Notes: generated by a model not told the origin, from the letters alone. A stretch of DNA of 64,000 bases from Enterococcus sp. DIV1094 (GCF_017316305.2 NZ_CP147250.1:2045001-2109000), one strand, 5' to 3'; positions 48,191-57,797 are shown, counted from the first letter of the stretch. A program made the numbers and translations.

Positions 48191-48245
48191 AATAAGCGTG
48201 AACCCCCGAAAAATTGAAGAACAATTTTCGGGGTTCACGCTTATT
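48191..48245 (-). terminator. Long hairpin after the ydjIGH-like operon
   Basis: AATAAGCGTGAACCCCCGAAAAATTG (48191-48216) is complementary to 48222-48245 with one bulge, a stem of about 24 bp. It lies between the ydjH-like stop and the PTS promoter. The T-run on the minus strand is weak, so termination is probable but not certain. Confidence 0.7.
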
Positions 48246-48286
48246 CTTGGAGATGAGTATTTTCGTCATAATCTTGAGAGCGCTAG

Positions 48287-49093
48287 TTAAAAGCTTCGAC
48301 CACCGCCACCAAAGGTCCCACCACCACTCGAATGAGTCGTGCTGCCACCGCCACCGCTTCCTGGTGGTGGTGCTTTAGGGATACGACGGGTCGTAACAAA
48401 CGAATTCGTCAAACGATCCGTTTTGTCCGTTAACTTGATACTAGCCTTTTCACGAAATGGGTATTTGTATGTCCCTGATTTCAATTGGTAGCGAGAGACG
48501 TTTATGACATAAAAAGCGATGCCCAATACAGCAGCTAAGACAAGTGCAATCACTATCTCGATCGTAGTTAGTACCTTGTATCGAGTGATTTTACCTGTCG
48601 CTTCATCTACGCGGTAATGACCACCAGGCACACCTTCATCCACATAGCCAGAAGCTTTAGTCAGATAAGCCTGAGCTGCCGCGAAATAATTCGCATTCGT
48701 CATTTCGTCATAAACATCGTCTAAGGTCGAATCGATCCGGCGATCCGTCAAATAGTCGATCATATTCCCAGAAGTAGAGATATAGATTTCTCGTTGACCC
48801 ATATCTAAAAGTAAAACAGAACCATTTTGATCGTTTCCTATTGCGTTTCGCAGATAGTTGTCAGCAAAGTCTCTAGGCTCTTCAGAGTTAGAGTCAGTAG
48901 TTACGATAAATACCTGACCTTTGATCTTTTCGTTGATTTCTTGTGCCTGTTGGTTCAATGTTGCGATTTGGTCGCTTGTAAATAGACCTGCTTCGTCATT
49001 GACCGTTGGAGTAGCTGCACCTACGATCGGTGTCCATAGTAAACTAACCGCTAATAAAAAGAAAAGATAAAGACTATTTTTTGTCTTGGTCAT
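48287..49093 (-). CDS. TPM-domain membrane protein (YdjH/YgcG-like)
   Basis: A 268-residue protein with a signal peptide (residues 1-26, ending VGA), an extracytoplasmic TPM domain (about 30-150, NDEAGLFTSDQIATLN) and one transmembrane helix (about 177-197). A short cytoplasmic tail ends in a Gly/Ser-rich stretch GGGTFGGGGRSF. This is the YdjH/YgcG layout. It is the last gene of a three-gene operon with a zinc-ribbon membrane protein and an SPFH protein; its ATG overlaps the previous stop by four bases. In Bacillus the YdjGHI proteins anchor PspA at stressed membranes; a like role here is inference. Confidence 0.85.
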   Translation of the reverse strand: MTKTKNSLYLFFLLAVSLLWTPIVGAATPTVNDEAGLFTSDQIATLNQQAQEINEKIKGQVFIVTTDSNSEEPRDFADNYLRNAIGNDQNGSVLLLDMGQREIYISTSGNMIDYLTDRRIDSTLDDVYDEMTNANYFAAAQAYLTKASGYVDEGVPGGHYRVDEATGKITRYKVLTTIEIVIALVLAAVLGIAFYVINVSRYQLKSGTYKYPFREKASIKLTDKTDRLTNSFVTTRRIPKAPPPGSGGGGSTTHSSGGGTFGGGGRSF

Positions 49094-50283
49094 ATCAAGT
49101 AGCCTCCAATCATAAAGAGGATGGCTAAAACGGCGAATATGCCAAAAGAGGTCAAAGCTAGCTTTTTATGACTGATTGGTAATACACCACTGACCTTACC
49201 AGTTTGACCATTCATGGCATAATAGTAGACTTTCTTATCGGAGTCATTGCTACGGTAAGTAACTAGCCAAACAGGTAACAGCACGTATTCATTTTTTTCG
49301 CCGGTGATCTGAGTAGAAGTTCGTACCCCGGTCAACGTAGTATAGCCATTTGCTGTATCCCGCAACAATTTTTCCGAATAGTCACGTAGCTCATTTTGGA
49401 TATCTGCTTTGATCGCTTGGTACTCAATGTCACGTTTTTCTGCTTGGAAACCTGCCAGATATTGACTCTTGAAATCAATCGCTTTGTCTAATGGAAATGG
49501 CTGGACCGCTTCCACCATCTTTTGCTGAGTATTTTTTGACAAGGCATTTTTCACTAATTCTTTAAATGAAAGTTTCCCTTCACGTTGGACAGCATATTGT
49601 TTTGTTTCGGTGTATTCGATATCGCCGACACGCCAGATCCTGATAACTGTTCCATTGGCTTGCAAGGAACCGTCCAGTTCAGCATCGGTCGCCCAATAAG
49701 GGAAATAAACGCCGGTCAATTTATCGATTTGATCTTGATTGAAAAAGGCTTTTGGCACAAACCATTTTTTCTTTGTCCAGGCGAGAAATTGTTTGATTGC
49801 TTCTTCTTTTTCTACCGCAAAAGGTAAAACTTTGTTTGGTAAAAAGTCACCGCTCAGACGTCCAGATAACACAACTGGGTTATGGCAGTAGTAGCAGTAG
49901 GTAGCAGCAGTCGTTGCCTCTGTAACGATCTCTGCACCGCAACTCGGGCATAAAAATAGTTCCATACTGCTTTGTTCGCCAGTAGTTGTCTGTTCAGCGG
50001 TTGCTTCTGCATCAGACACTCCGCCAGCATCTGCAAATGCTTGTCGTTCCGTTTCATCCATTTGATCAAGTTGTTCTTCAGCAGTAAAAGTGAAGTCATC
50101 ACTTGCAGCTGGTTGCTCTTGATTCCCATCGATATTGCGGGCCGCTTTTTGTTCCTCTTCATATTGACTGACTTCAGCTTCTGTATAGACATTCAAGCAA
50201 TAGTCGCAATGAAATTTTTGATCTTTTGGATCGAAGGTCAATGGTCCGCCGCAATTGGGGCATTTATGTGTTAAAACATCCAT
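49090..50283 (-). CDS. Zinc-ribbon membrane protein (YdjG-like)
   Basis: A 397-residue protein with two four-cysteine zinc ribbons (Cys8/11/26/29 and Cys112/115/130/133) separated by an acidic, Glu/Ala/Thr-rich linker. A mixed domain with the GVYFPYWATDAELDGS block follows, and one C-terminal membrane helix (about 375-395). It resembles Bacillus YdjG. ATG at 50283 is chosen: AAAGGGGTG lies upstream and the following CPNCGGPLTFD is the conserved beginning. It sits between the SPFH and TPM genes in one operon. Confidence 0.8.
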   Translation of the reverse strand: MDVLTHKCPNCGGPLTFDPKDQKFHCDYCLNVYTEAEVSQYEEEQKAARNIDGNQEQPAASDDFTFTAEEQLDQMDETERQAFADAGGVSDAEATAEQTTTGEQSSMELFLCPSCGAEIVTEATTAATYCYYCHNPVVLSGRLSGDFLPNKVLPFAVEKEEAIKQFLAWTKKKWFVPKAFFNQDQIDKLTGVYFPYWATDAELDGSLQANGTVIRIWRVGDIEYTETKQYAVQREGKLSFKELVKNALSKNTQQKMVEAVQPFPLDKAIDFKSQYLAGFQAEKRDIEYQAIKADIQNELRDYSEKLLRDTANGYTTLTGVRTSTQITGEKNEYVLLPVWLVTYRSNDSDKKVYYYAMNGQTGKVSGVLPISHKKLALTSFGIFAVLAILFMIGGYLI

Positions 50284-50300
50284 TCGGGCACCCCTTTCAA

Positions 50301-51548
50301 CTAGTCGAGTGGGATACCTTTGAATGGTTTTCCACAATTAGGACAAAACTTAGGAATACCATTTGAAAGATCCACCACTTCATTACATTCGCTACATTTC
50401 ATTTCAAGCTTTGGTTGGCTATTCGCTACAGGTTTTGCCCCGCCACAATTTGAACAGAACTTCCCTGTATTTTCGGTGCCACAGACAGGGCAAGTCCACG
50501 TATCATTTGTGCCTTGAGCGGTTTGTTGATTTTGTTTTTCTTGTTGTTGTTTGATTTGGTCTTGATTGTTTTGTGAGGATTGTGCCAGATAAGAACCATT
50601 GGCATTCATCCCCATGCCCATACCCATGAAGCCTGTCATTGCACCGGCATCATTTTTACCAGCGGCTTCCATCCCACGAGCAATCGAGCCTTGGACATAA
50701 CCTTCACGGACACTTGGATCACCTAACATTGCCCCTTCATTACGCATGTTGATCAGTTTGACTGAATCATCTGTATAAGAGATGCTAGCAACTGCGACAG
50801 AAACGATTTCCATGCCACGAAGCTCACGCCATGAATCATCTAAGGCTGTTCCCATGTATTTGCTTAGTTCCAAGCTTTTTGATGGGACATAAGAAATCCG
50901 TTGCCCATCAGCAGACATTTGGTTGATTGCTGATTGTAAAGCAGTTAAGAATTCTGCTAAATACTGTTCATTGATATCTGCGATTTCAACTTGTGTTTTG
51001 TTTTTAGGGATCGCATTTGTATAAAATAAAATCGGATCAGTGATGTGGATAGAATACGTTCCATGTGCACGTAGGAATAGCTCTGCATTATAGAAATTAT
51101 CAAAGTAATTCAATGGCGCGCTTGTGCCAAATTTGATTCCTTTGATCTCTTGGAGATTGATATAGAATACTTGTTGTTTTTGTGGTGTGACGCCACCAAA
51201 TTTAAAACGGTCGAAGGTTTCAGCGATTGCACCTTTCAATGAACCATTGAACATAGAAGGAGCGGCATCGTTTTTCACCGTATAGTAGCCTTCTTCAGCC
51301 GTATAATCGATGATTTTTCCGCCATCCACTAAGAGCATCATCATATTTGGATAAACATGAACGACAGTACCATCTGTCAATACGTCATCTGTTCCTTTTC
51401 GATTTGAACCACGTTTGTCATCTTTTCGTACTTTGACACCTTTAGTCATGACTGTTGTATCGCTCATATTATCTGGTTCAATGACCTCGATCCATTGATC
51501 TGCCAATCCGCCGCCGATCATACTAGTTGCTGCTTTAATAAGTCCCAT
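50301..51548 (-). CDS. SPFH-domain protein with C-terminal zinc ribbons (YdjI-like)
   Basis: The 415-residue protein has an SPFH/band-7-like domain over about residues 20-290, an Ala/Met/Gly-rich segment, a Gln/Asn-rich linker and two zinc ribbons (CPVCGTENTGKFCSNCGG and CSECNE...CPNCGKPF) at the end. This is the layout of Bacillus YdjI and of virion-core-like SPFH proteins. It is the first gene of the operon. GGGAGGAC precedes the ATG and an extended -10 (TGG-TATAAT on the minus strand, 51597-51602) lies upstream. Unlike Bacillus there is no pspA neighbour. Confidence 0.82.
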   Translation of the reverse strand: MGLIKAATSMIGGGLADQWIEVIEPDNMSDTTVMTKGVKVRKDDKRGSNRKGTDDVLTDGTVVHVYPNMMMLLVDGGKIIDYTAEEGYYTVKNDAAPSMFNGSLKGAIAETFDRFKFGGVTPQKQQVFYINLQEIKGIKFGTSAPLNYFDNFYNAELFLRAHGTYSIHITDPILFYTNAIPKNKTQVEIADINEQYLAEFLTALQSAINQMSADGQRISYVPSKSLELSKYMGTALDDSWRELRGMEIVSVAVASISYTDDSVKLINMRNEGAMLGDPSVREGYVQGSIARGMEAAGKNDAGAMTGFMGMGMGMNANGSYLAQSSQNNQDQIKQQQEKQNQQTAQGTNDTWTCPVCGTENTGKFCSNCGGAKPVANSQPKLEMKCSECNEVVDLSNGIPKFCPNCGKPFKGIPLD

Positions 51549-51596
51549 AAAAAGTCCTCCCTTTGATCAATTATTTGTTACTAAGTATATGTTTGT

Positions 51597-51607
51597 ATTA
51601 TACCATA
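51597..51607 (-). promoter_or_regulatory. Extended -10 promoter of the ydjIGH-like operon
   Basis: Minus-strand TGG followed by TATAAT (51597-51602); no clear -35 at the standard distance. Confidence 0.55.
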
Positions 51608-51639
51608 GGAGTATGAAAATGCTCTCAGTCGAAAGATGT

Positions 51640-52143
51640 AGAAAAAGAGAGGGGCTATTTTCCCACATTCCCTATTTATATATGAAGTTGACCATTTTTT
51701 TACAAGCTAGATAAAAGATGTCCAAAAGCAACTCCTTCAATGTTCCGTCTTATTATTCGAAGCTGCCCGGCTTTCTCACAACCTCTGATAAACGGTGTTC
51801 AAAAAGCTGACCTTCAACATTAAGCTAAAAAATTACAAAATATGAGGAGCTATTTTGCAATTTTCTATCTTACTGCTCAGGTCAAGGCGCTTTTTTCACA
51901 ACCTCTGATAAACGGTGTTCAAGGAGCAGCACTTCGGTCATAAGCCAAAAAAATCAAAAATGAAAGAGCCATTTTCGATTTTTCTGTCTTATGCCTTAGT
52001 GCTGACCGCTCCTCTCACAACCTAGATAAACGGTGTTCGAAAGCCAACTCCTTCAATAATAAGCCGCAACGTGAAAAAATATGAGGAGCTATTTTCCCAC
52101 GTTCCGTCTTATTATTCGGAGCTGCCCGGCTTTCTCACAACCT
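51640..52143. repeat. Tandem array of ~118-120 bp palindromic elements
   Basis: Three full units start with GATAAACGGTGTTC and end with CACAACCT: 51787-51904, 51907-52023 and 52025-52143. A 75-bp unit with an internal deletion (51710-51784) and a decayed fragment (about 51645-51680) precede them. Each full unit folds into one long stem-loop around a conserved GAGGAGC- or AGAGCC-like loop. The arms differ between units but remain complementary within each unit. No open reading frame is present. Confidence 0.85.
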
Positions 52144-52221
52144 AATAAACTATAGTAGTTTTTTTATCCTAAATCACGTATAATAAAAGATAGTGAATTT
52201 TTCAAAAGAAGGGGGATCCTT

Positions 52222-53958
52222 ATGGCATATCAAGCACTTTATCGTGTGTGGCGTTCACAGCGATTTGAAGATATCGTTGGACAAAAAGCTGTGACACAAA
52301 CATTGAAAAATGCGATTGTTTCCCATAAAACCTCACATGCCTATTTGTTTACAGGACCAAGAGGGACAGGGAAAACAAGTGCGGCAAAAATATTTGCCAA
52401 GGCGATCAATTGCCCAAACAGTAAAGATGGTGAACCTTGTAATCATTGTGAGATGTGTCAGTCGATTACGACTGGAACGCAAGAAGACGTCATTGAAATC
52501 GATGCGGCAAGTAATAATGGTGTCGAAGAGATCCGTTTCATCAGAGACCGAGCAAATTATGCACCGACAAAAGCCGCTTACAAAATTTATATCATTGATG
52601 AAGTCCACATGCTTTCAACTGGGGCATTCAATGCCTTACTAAAAACACTGGAAGAACCAAAAGAAAGTGTTATTTTTATTTTAGCAACGACCGAACCGCA
52701 CAAAATACCTGCAACGATCATTTCTCGAACACAACGTTTTGACTTTAAGCGAATCAATGCAGCGGATATCACCGAACACTTAGAATATATCTTGGATCAA
52801 TCAGAGATCACCTATGAGGCACCTGCACTGACTGTCATCGCAAGAGCAGCAGAAGGTGGGATGCGCGATGCGTTGAGTATTCTTGACCAAGCGATTTCCT
52901 TTAGTAATGGGACGATCACGTTGGATGATGCGATGCAAGTCACAGGTAGTTTGACAAATGAGATGATGGATGCGTATCTGTCGGCTTGTTTCAACAAAGA
53001 GATCCCACAAGCCTTACAAGAATTGAATCAAATTTTAGCGGCAGGAAAAGAGTCGCGACGCTTTTTGGAAGATCTGCTGTCTTACTGTCGTGATTTATTG
53101 ATGTATCAACAAGCACCGAATTTGTTAGAGGAAACTTCACATGTCAAAACAGAAACATTTACGACATTAGCGAAGGAGATTCCAGCACAGCGGTTGTTCC
53201 AGACGATCCAAATTTTGAGTGATACACAAAATGAGGTACGGTTTACGAATAGTGCGACGATTTATTTAGAGGTTGCGACTGTGAAACTGGCACAAGCTTC
53301 AGCAGCTGTCAGTCAACAAGCGCCAAGTGAAACCGACCAGCAACAAGTGAAGCAACTCCAACAAGAGATCCAAGAACTAAAAAAAGAGATCAAAGAGATC
53401 AAAAATGGTACGGTGAAAGTCGCGACCAATCAGCAAACGACACAAGCACCTGTTCAGAAAAAACAGCCAAGTACGTACCGTATTCCGACTGAACGGGTGT
53501 ATAATGTATTAAAAGAAGCAACAAGAAAACACTTGAATGATGTAAAAGAAGTCTGGGATGATCTTTTGATGAGTTTGTCGGTCACGCAACGAGCAATGTT
53601 AAAAGCGAGTGAACCAGTTGCGGCTGGTCCAAGTGGGCTTGTCATTGCGTTTGATTATGAGATCGTCTGTCAACGAGCAGCAAATGATGAAGAACTGCAA
53701 TTAGCGATCCATAATCAACTTAGCCGAATGATCAAAGACTATGCGCCTGAACCTGTGTATATCACAAGGGAAAGCTGGCCAGGTCTAAGAAAGAATTACC
53801 TTGTTCAAGTAAAAGACGGAGGAGCAGAAGAATCGTTTGCGTCTGATGATGAGTCGGATGAGATCGAATTGATCCCTCAAGAACAAACAAACCAAGAAAA
53901 TGTAGTGACGAAAGCTGAAGAACTTTTTGGTTCAGCAGTCACAGTAATCGATGATTAG
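52222..53958 (+). CDS. dnaX: DNA polymerase III subunits gamma/tau
   Basis: The 578-residue clamp-loader ATPase has Walker A GPRGTGKT at residues 45-52, a four-cysteine zinc module (NCPNSKDGEPCNHCEMC) and DEVHML as Walker B. The C-terminal part contains a Gln/Lys-rich coiled segment and the domain that contacts the replicase. A TATAAT lies at 52179-52184 and GAAGGGGGATC precedes the ATG. It begins the conserved dnaX-ybaB-recR operon. Confidence 0.97.
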   Translation: MAYQALYRVWRSQRFEDIVGQKAVTQTLKNAIVSHKTSHAYLFTGPRGTGKTSAAKIFAKAINCPNSKDGEPCNHCEMCQSITTGTQEDVIEIDAASNNGVEEIRFIRDRANYAPTKAAYKIYIIDEVHMLSTGAFNALLKTLEEPKESVIFILATTEPHKIPATIISRTQRFDFKRINAADITEHLEYILDQSEITYEAPALTVIARAAEGGMRDALSILDQAISFSNGTITLDDAMQVTGSLTNEMMDAYLSACFNKEIPQALQELNQILAAGKESRRFLEDLLSYCRDLLMYQQAPNLLEETSHVKTETFTTLAKEIPAQRLFQTIQILSDTQNEVRFTNSATIYLEVATVKLAQASAAVSQQAPSETDQQQVKQLQQEIQELKKEIKEIKNGTVKVATNQQTTQAPVQKKQPSTYRIPTERVYNVLKEATRKHLNDVKEVWDDLLMSLSVTQRAMLKASEPVAAGPSGLVIAFDYEIVCQRAANDEELQLAIHNQLSRMIKDYAPEPVYITRESWPGLRKNYLVQVKDGGAEESFASDDESDEIELIPQEQTNQENVVTKAEELFGSAVTVIDD

Positions 53959-53976
53959 AAAAGGAGAGCGATAACA

Positions 53977-54288
53977 ATGATGCGCGGAATGGGAAATATG
54001 CAAGGGATGATGAAACAAGTCCAAAAAATGCAAAAAGAAATGGGACAAGCCCAAGAAAAACTAAATGAAACAGAATTTACTGGTAGCTCTACGAATGATT
54101 TAGTCAAAGTAGTTTTCACTGGAAATCGTCGAATGAAAGATATCCAGATCAAAGAGGAAGTCGTTGATCCAGAAGATACAGAAATGCTACAAGATTTGAT
54201 CGTGATGGCTGTCAATGACGTATTAGAAAAAATCGATACAGAATCAGAAAAAACAATGGGAAAATATACTAAGGGCTTACCCTTTTAA
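53977..54288 (+). CDS. ybaB: Nucleoid-associated protein, YbaB/EbfC family
   Basis: The 103-residue DNA-binding protein forms tweezer-shaped dimers and coats the nucleoid. [21 protein letters not shown] at the N-terminus is typical. The gene lies 18 bases after dnaX and 23 before recR, the conserved order. AAGGAGAGCG precedes the two adjacent ATG codons; either could be used. Confidence 0.95.
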   Translation: MMRGMGNMQGMMKQVQKMQKEMGQAQEKLNETEFTGSSTNDLVKVVFTGNRRMKDIQIKEEVVDPEDTEMLQDLIVMAVNDVLEKIDTESEKTMGKYTKGLPF

Positions 54289-54311
54289 GTTTTCCTGAAG
54301 GGGAAATGAAC

Positions 54312-54908
54312 ATGCAATATCCAGAACCAATTGCAAAACTGATCGACAGTTATATGAGACTACCAGGTATTGGTCAAAAAACAGCGACAAGATTGGCTTT
54401 TTATACGATCGATATGAAGGATGAAGTAGTCAACGAATTTGCTAAGGCATTATTGAGCGTCAAACGTGATCTGCATTTTTGCAGTATTTGCGGAAATATC
54501 ACAGAAGAGGACCCTTGTGAGATCTGTAAAGATCCATCAAGAGATCGTGGCATCATTTTAGTCGTCGAAGAACCAAAAGATGTCATGGCGATGGAGAAAA
54601 TGCGGGAGTATCGCGGGTTGTATCATGTACTACATGGGGTGTTGTCTCCAATGGAAGGCACTGGGCCAGAAGATATCAATATTCCTCCTCTCTTGCAACG
54701 CCTGCATGATGCAGAAGTCCAAGAAGTGATCATCGCCACCAATGCAACAACTGAAGGAGAAGCAACAGCAATCTACCTTTCACGCTTGATTAAACCAGCG
54801 GGGATCAAAGTCACACGTTTAGCTCATGGCTTATCTGTTGGTTCCGATATCGAATATGCGGATGAAGTGACTTTATTAAAAGCGGTCGAAGGTAGACGTG
54901 AATTATAA
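54312..54908 (+). CDS. recR: Recombination mediator protein RecR
   Basis: The 198-residue protein loads RecA with RecF and RecO at gaps in DNA. It has an N-terminal helix-hairpin-helix ([14 protein letters not shown]), a zinc finger ([16 protein letters not shown]) and a Toprim domain ([12 protein letters not shown] onward). ATG at 54312 gives the usual 198 residues and puts AAGGGG 8 bases upstream; the ATG at 54306 is too close to that site. Confidence 0.96.
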   Translation: MQYPEPIAKLIDSYMRLPGIGQKTATRLAFYTIDMKDEVVNEFAKALLSVKRDLHFCSICGNITEEDPCEICKDPSRDRGIILVVEEPKDVMAMEKMREYRGLYHVLHGVLSPMEGTGPEDINIPPLLQRLHDAEVQEVIIATNATTEGEATAIYLSRLIKPAGIKVTRLAHGLSVGSDIEYADEVTLLKAVEGRREL

Positions 54909-54997
54909 TTTTTTGACATACATTTGAGTATGTCAATTTGATCGACAAGACTTTTCCGATACAATATAGAAGCAAGAGAAGAGATGGAGGCAAAAGT

Positions 54998-55660
54998 GTG
55001 AACGGCTTATTTATTACGATCGAGGGACCGGATGGTGCAGGTAAAACAAGTATCATCAATGAGTTATTTCCTCTTTTACAAGAAGTAGCAAAAACAGAGA
55101 TCATTCAAACTCGAGAACCAGGAGGAATACCGATCGCTGAACAAATTCGTGCAGTGATCCTTGATCCGAAAAATGATCGCATGGACGAACGGACAGAAAG
55201 TTTGTTATACGCAGCTGCGCGAAGACAACACTTAGTCGAAAAAGTTTTACCCGCACTTTCAAGTGGGAAAATCGTTTTATGTGATCGCTTTGTCGATAGT
55301 TCTTTGGCTTATCAAGGTGCTGGTCGACGGATCGGTATCGATGAGATTGCTGAGTTGAATGAATTTGCTACAGAAGGGACAACGCCTGATTTTACTCTCT
55401 ATCTTGATGTGGACTCTGACACAGGGTTACGTCGCATCGCAAAAAATCGACAAAACCAAATCGATCGCTTAGATTCAGAAGGATTAGAGTTCCACCAGCG
55501 TGTGCGTCATGCGTACTTGAAACTGGCAGAGGAACATCCGGAACGTATCCATAAGATCGATGCAAGAAATAGTTTTGAAGAAGTGTTACAATTGAGTTAC
55601 CACGCAATTATCAACCAATTTCCACAATATTTTGAAAGTCAGGAAGGTGAACGTAAATGA
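54998..55660 (+). CDS. tmk: Thymidylate kinase
   Basis: The 220-residue kinase phosphorylates dTMP to dTDP for DNA synthesis. The P-loop [10 protein letters not shown] is followed by TREPGG and [15 protein letters not shown], the substrate and lid motifs. GTG at 54998 is the start, with ATGGAGG upstream. Its stop overlaps darA as ATGA. The tmk-darA-holB-ricT-yabA order is conserved in Firmicutes. Confidence 0.97.
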   Translation: MNGLFITIEGPDGAGKTSIINELFPLLQEVAKTEIIQTREPGGIPIAEQIRAVILDPKNDRMDERTESLLYAAARRQHLVEKVLPALSSGKIVLCDRFVDSSLAYQGAGRRIGIDEIAELNEFATEGTTPDFTLYLDVDSDTGLRRIAKNRQNQIDRLDSEGLEFHQRVRHAYLKLAEEHPERIHKIDARNSFEEVLQLSYHAIINQFPQYFESQEGERK

Positions 55661-55986
55661 AAATCATTTTAGCAATCATTCAAGATAAAGATAGCAACCG
55701 TTTGTCCAACGAATTGATCGATGCCAATATTCGTGCCACTAAATTATCTTCGACTGGTGGGTTCCTTAAAGCCGGAAACAGCACATTTATCGTGGGTATC
55801 GAAGACGATCGTGTCGAAGAAGCATTAGAGATCATCAAAAAAACGTGCGAGTCAAGAAAACAATTTGTTTCTACTCCAGTAACGTTAGATATTTCAATGG
55901 ACGGTGGCGTTCCTTATCCTGTAGAAGTTGAAGTAGGCGGAGCAACAGTCTTTGTCTTACCAGTTGAAGGATTCCACCATTTTTAG
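55657..55986 (+). CDS. darA: Cyclic-di-AMP receptor DarA/PstA (YaaQ family)
   Basis: The 109-residue PII-like trimeric protein binds cyclic di-[46 protein letters not shown] is nearly invariant in the family. What it regulates is still poorly known. It is coupled to tmk by an ATGA overlap and lies 8 bases before holB. AGGAAGG stands in the tmk end. Confidence 0.95.
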   Translation: MKIILAIIQDKDSNRLSNELIDANIRATKLSSTGGFLKAGNSTFIVGIEDDRVEEALEIIKKTCESRKQFVSTPVTLDISMDGGVPYPVEVEVGGATVFVLPVEGFHHF

Positions 55987-55994
55987 GAGGAAGT

Positions 55995-56933
55995 ATGGCT
56001 GAAGAAACTGTACTTGCGCAAATGCAACCTCTCGTGTATCAACAACTTCAACGAAGTTTTGAGCATGGGCGTCTCGCTCATGCTTATCTTTTTGAAGGTG
56101 AAAAGGGCACAGGAAAACATGAGATGGGCATTTGGTTAGCGCAACATTTATATTGTACGCAAATGAACGAACAACAGCCTTGTGGCGTATGTAATAATTG
56201 TCAACGAATAAAAAATCAAGAGCATCCGGATGTACTTGTTCTTTCACCGGAAGGTCAATCGATCAAGGTCGAACAGATCCGACGCTTACAGACAGAGTTT
56301 AGTCGAAGCGGATATGAATCAAGAAAAAAAGTATTCTTGATCCAAGAAGCAGAGAAAATGAACGCGAGTGCGGCAAACAGCTTGCTGAAATTTTTAGAAG
56401 AGCCACCAGGTGATTTTCTGGCGATTTTAGAAACGGAAGCGATCGGTCGCATCTTACCGACGATCCAATCTCGTTGTCAAACACTCCATTTCCAAGAATT
56501 ATCAAAAGGTTCATTGATCCAAAAATTACAAGAACAGCAAATTTCTGCGGAAAAAGCGAAACTTTTAGCGTTCTTGACGAACAGTTTAGGAAAAGCAGTT
56601 GAAATCTCAGATGATGAATGGTTTAATGAGGCTAAGGACTTGATTTATCAATGGTTTGTCTACTTGGATAAACGAGATACACAAGCATTTATCTATGTCC
56701 AAAAACGATTGGTGAAAGCATTTAAAGAGAAAAGCCAACAATTTACCGGTTTTTCAATCTTGATGTATTATTATCAGGAAGCTCAAAAACAGGCGATAAC
56801 ATCTGGGGAGTATGGTAAAGTCAAACGGCTGAATCAAACGATTGAACGCATTTTGGTCGCAGAACAAAAACTGCGTAGCAATGTGAGTTTTCAAGCCGTC
56901 GCTGAGCAATTCGTATTACAAACGATTTTTTGA
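55995..56933 (+). CDS. holB: DNA polymerase III subunit delta prime
   Basis: The 312-residue clamp-loader subunit is an AAA+ fold protein resembling DnaX. The P-loop-like EGEKGTGKHEM has the terminal Thr/Ser replaced, fitting an ATPase-inactive subunit. A zinc module CGVCNNCQRIKNQEHPDV and LLKFLEEPPGDF follow. TTAGGAGGAAG overlaps the darA end. Confidence 0.94.
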   Translation: MAEETVLAQMQPLVYQQLQRSFEHGRLAHAYLFEGEKGTGKHEMGIWLAQHLYCTQMNEQQPCGVCNNCQRIKNQEHPDVLVLSPEGQSIKVEQIRRLQTEFSRSGYESRKKVFLIQEAEKMNASAANSLLKFLEEPPGDFLAILETEAIGRILPTIQSRCQTLHFQELSKGSLIQKLQEQQISAEKAKLLAFLTNSLGKAVEISDDEWFNEAKDLIYQWFVYLDKRDTQAFIYVQKRLVKAFKEKSQQFTGFSILMYYYQEAQKQAITSGEYGKVKRLNQTIERILVAEQKLRSNVSFQAVAEQFVLQTIF

Positions 56934-56972
56934 TTTGTCAATTTATATTTTGCGAAATCAAGGAGGCCGCAA

Positions 56973-57797
56973 ATGGTAGAAGTAGTAGGTGTCCGTTATA
57001 GAGATGCTGGTCATGTCTATTATTTTACACCCGGAGATTCAGAATATTCATACAATGATAAAGTGTTAGTCGAGTCTCAGCAAACTTTACATATCGCAAC
57101 GGTTGCTATTCCCAAAAGAGATATTGATCTGGAAGATTTACCTGAAACCATCAATCCCATTTTGCATAAAGCAACGACTGCTGAGCTGAAAAAAAGCCAA
57201 AAAAACGAAGAAGATTCAAAAAAAGCTTTTTTGATTGCGAAAGAAAAGATTAGATTTAGAAAATTAGAAATGAAGATCGTCCACGTTGAATACACATTTG
57301 ACCGAAGCAAATTGACTTTTTATTTTGCGGCAGATGGGCGCATCGATTTTCGTGAATTAGTGAAAGACCTTGCTGCTGTTTTTCGTACAAGGATCGAATT
57401 GAAACAAATTGGTGTTCGTGATGAAGCGAAGATGATCGGAAGTATTGGGCCTTGTGGGCGACCGCTATGTTGCTCGTCTTTCTTGGGAGATTTCGTTCCT
57501 GTTTCGATCAAAATGGCAAAGGAACAAGGTTTATCACTGAATCCAACTAAAATATCTGGCTTGTGTGGTCGCTTGATGTGCTGTTTACAGTATGAAAGTG
57601 AAGCATATGAAGCCGCAAAAAAAGAACTCCCTGACTTTGGGAAAATACTTGAAACTCCTGATGGTAAAGGGAAAGTCGTAGGGTTAAATCTGCTCAGTCG
57701 CTTAGTGAGTGTGCGACTGAACGGACGGGAGAATCCTGTTGAATATGAATGGGATGAACTAAAAAATTTCATCCAAGTAGGTGAGATGAATGGATAA
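56973..57797 (+). CDS. ricT: PSP1-domain protein RicT (YaaT)
   Basis: The 274-residue protein with a PSP1 domain has a cysteine-rich block GPCGRPLCCSSFL and SGLCGRLMCCLQYE. In Bacillus the RicA-RicF-RicT complex binds Fe-S clusters and promotes RNase Y-dependent mRNA maturation. The two sets of cysteines are consistent with cluster binding. AAGGAGGCC precedes the ATG, and the end overlaps the yabA start by eight bases. Confidence 0.94.
   Translation: MVEVVGVRYRDAGHVYYFTPGDSEYSYNDKVLVESQQTLHIATVAIPKRDIDLEDLPETINPILHKATTAELKKSQKNEEDSKKAFLIAKEKIRFRKLEMKIVHVEYTFDRSKLTFYFAADGRIDFRELVKDLAAVFRTRIELKQIGVRDEAKMIGSIGPCGRPLCCSSFLGDFVPVSIKMAKEQGLSLNPTKISGLCGRLMCCLQYESEAYEAAKKELPDFGKILETPDGKGKVVGLNLLSRLVSVRLNGRENPVEYEWDELKNFIQVGEMNG

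Noticed and set aside
51660..52143. CRISPR array
   Set aside because: The repeats are about 118-120 bp units that are palindromic throughout and variable in the arms. There are no short constant repeats with unique spacers and no cas genes.
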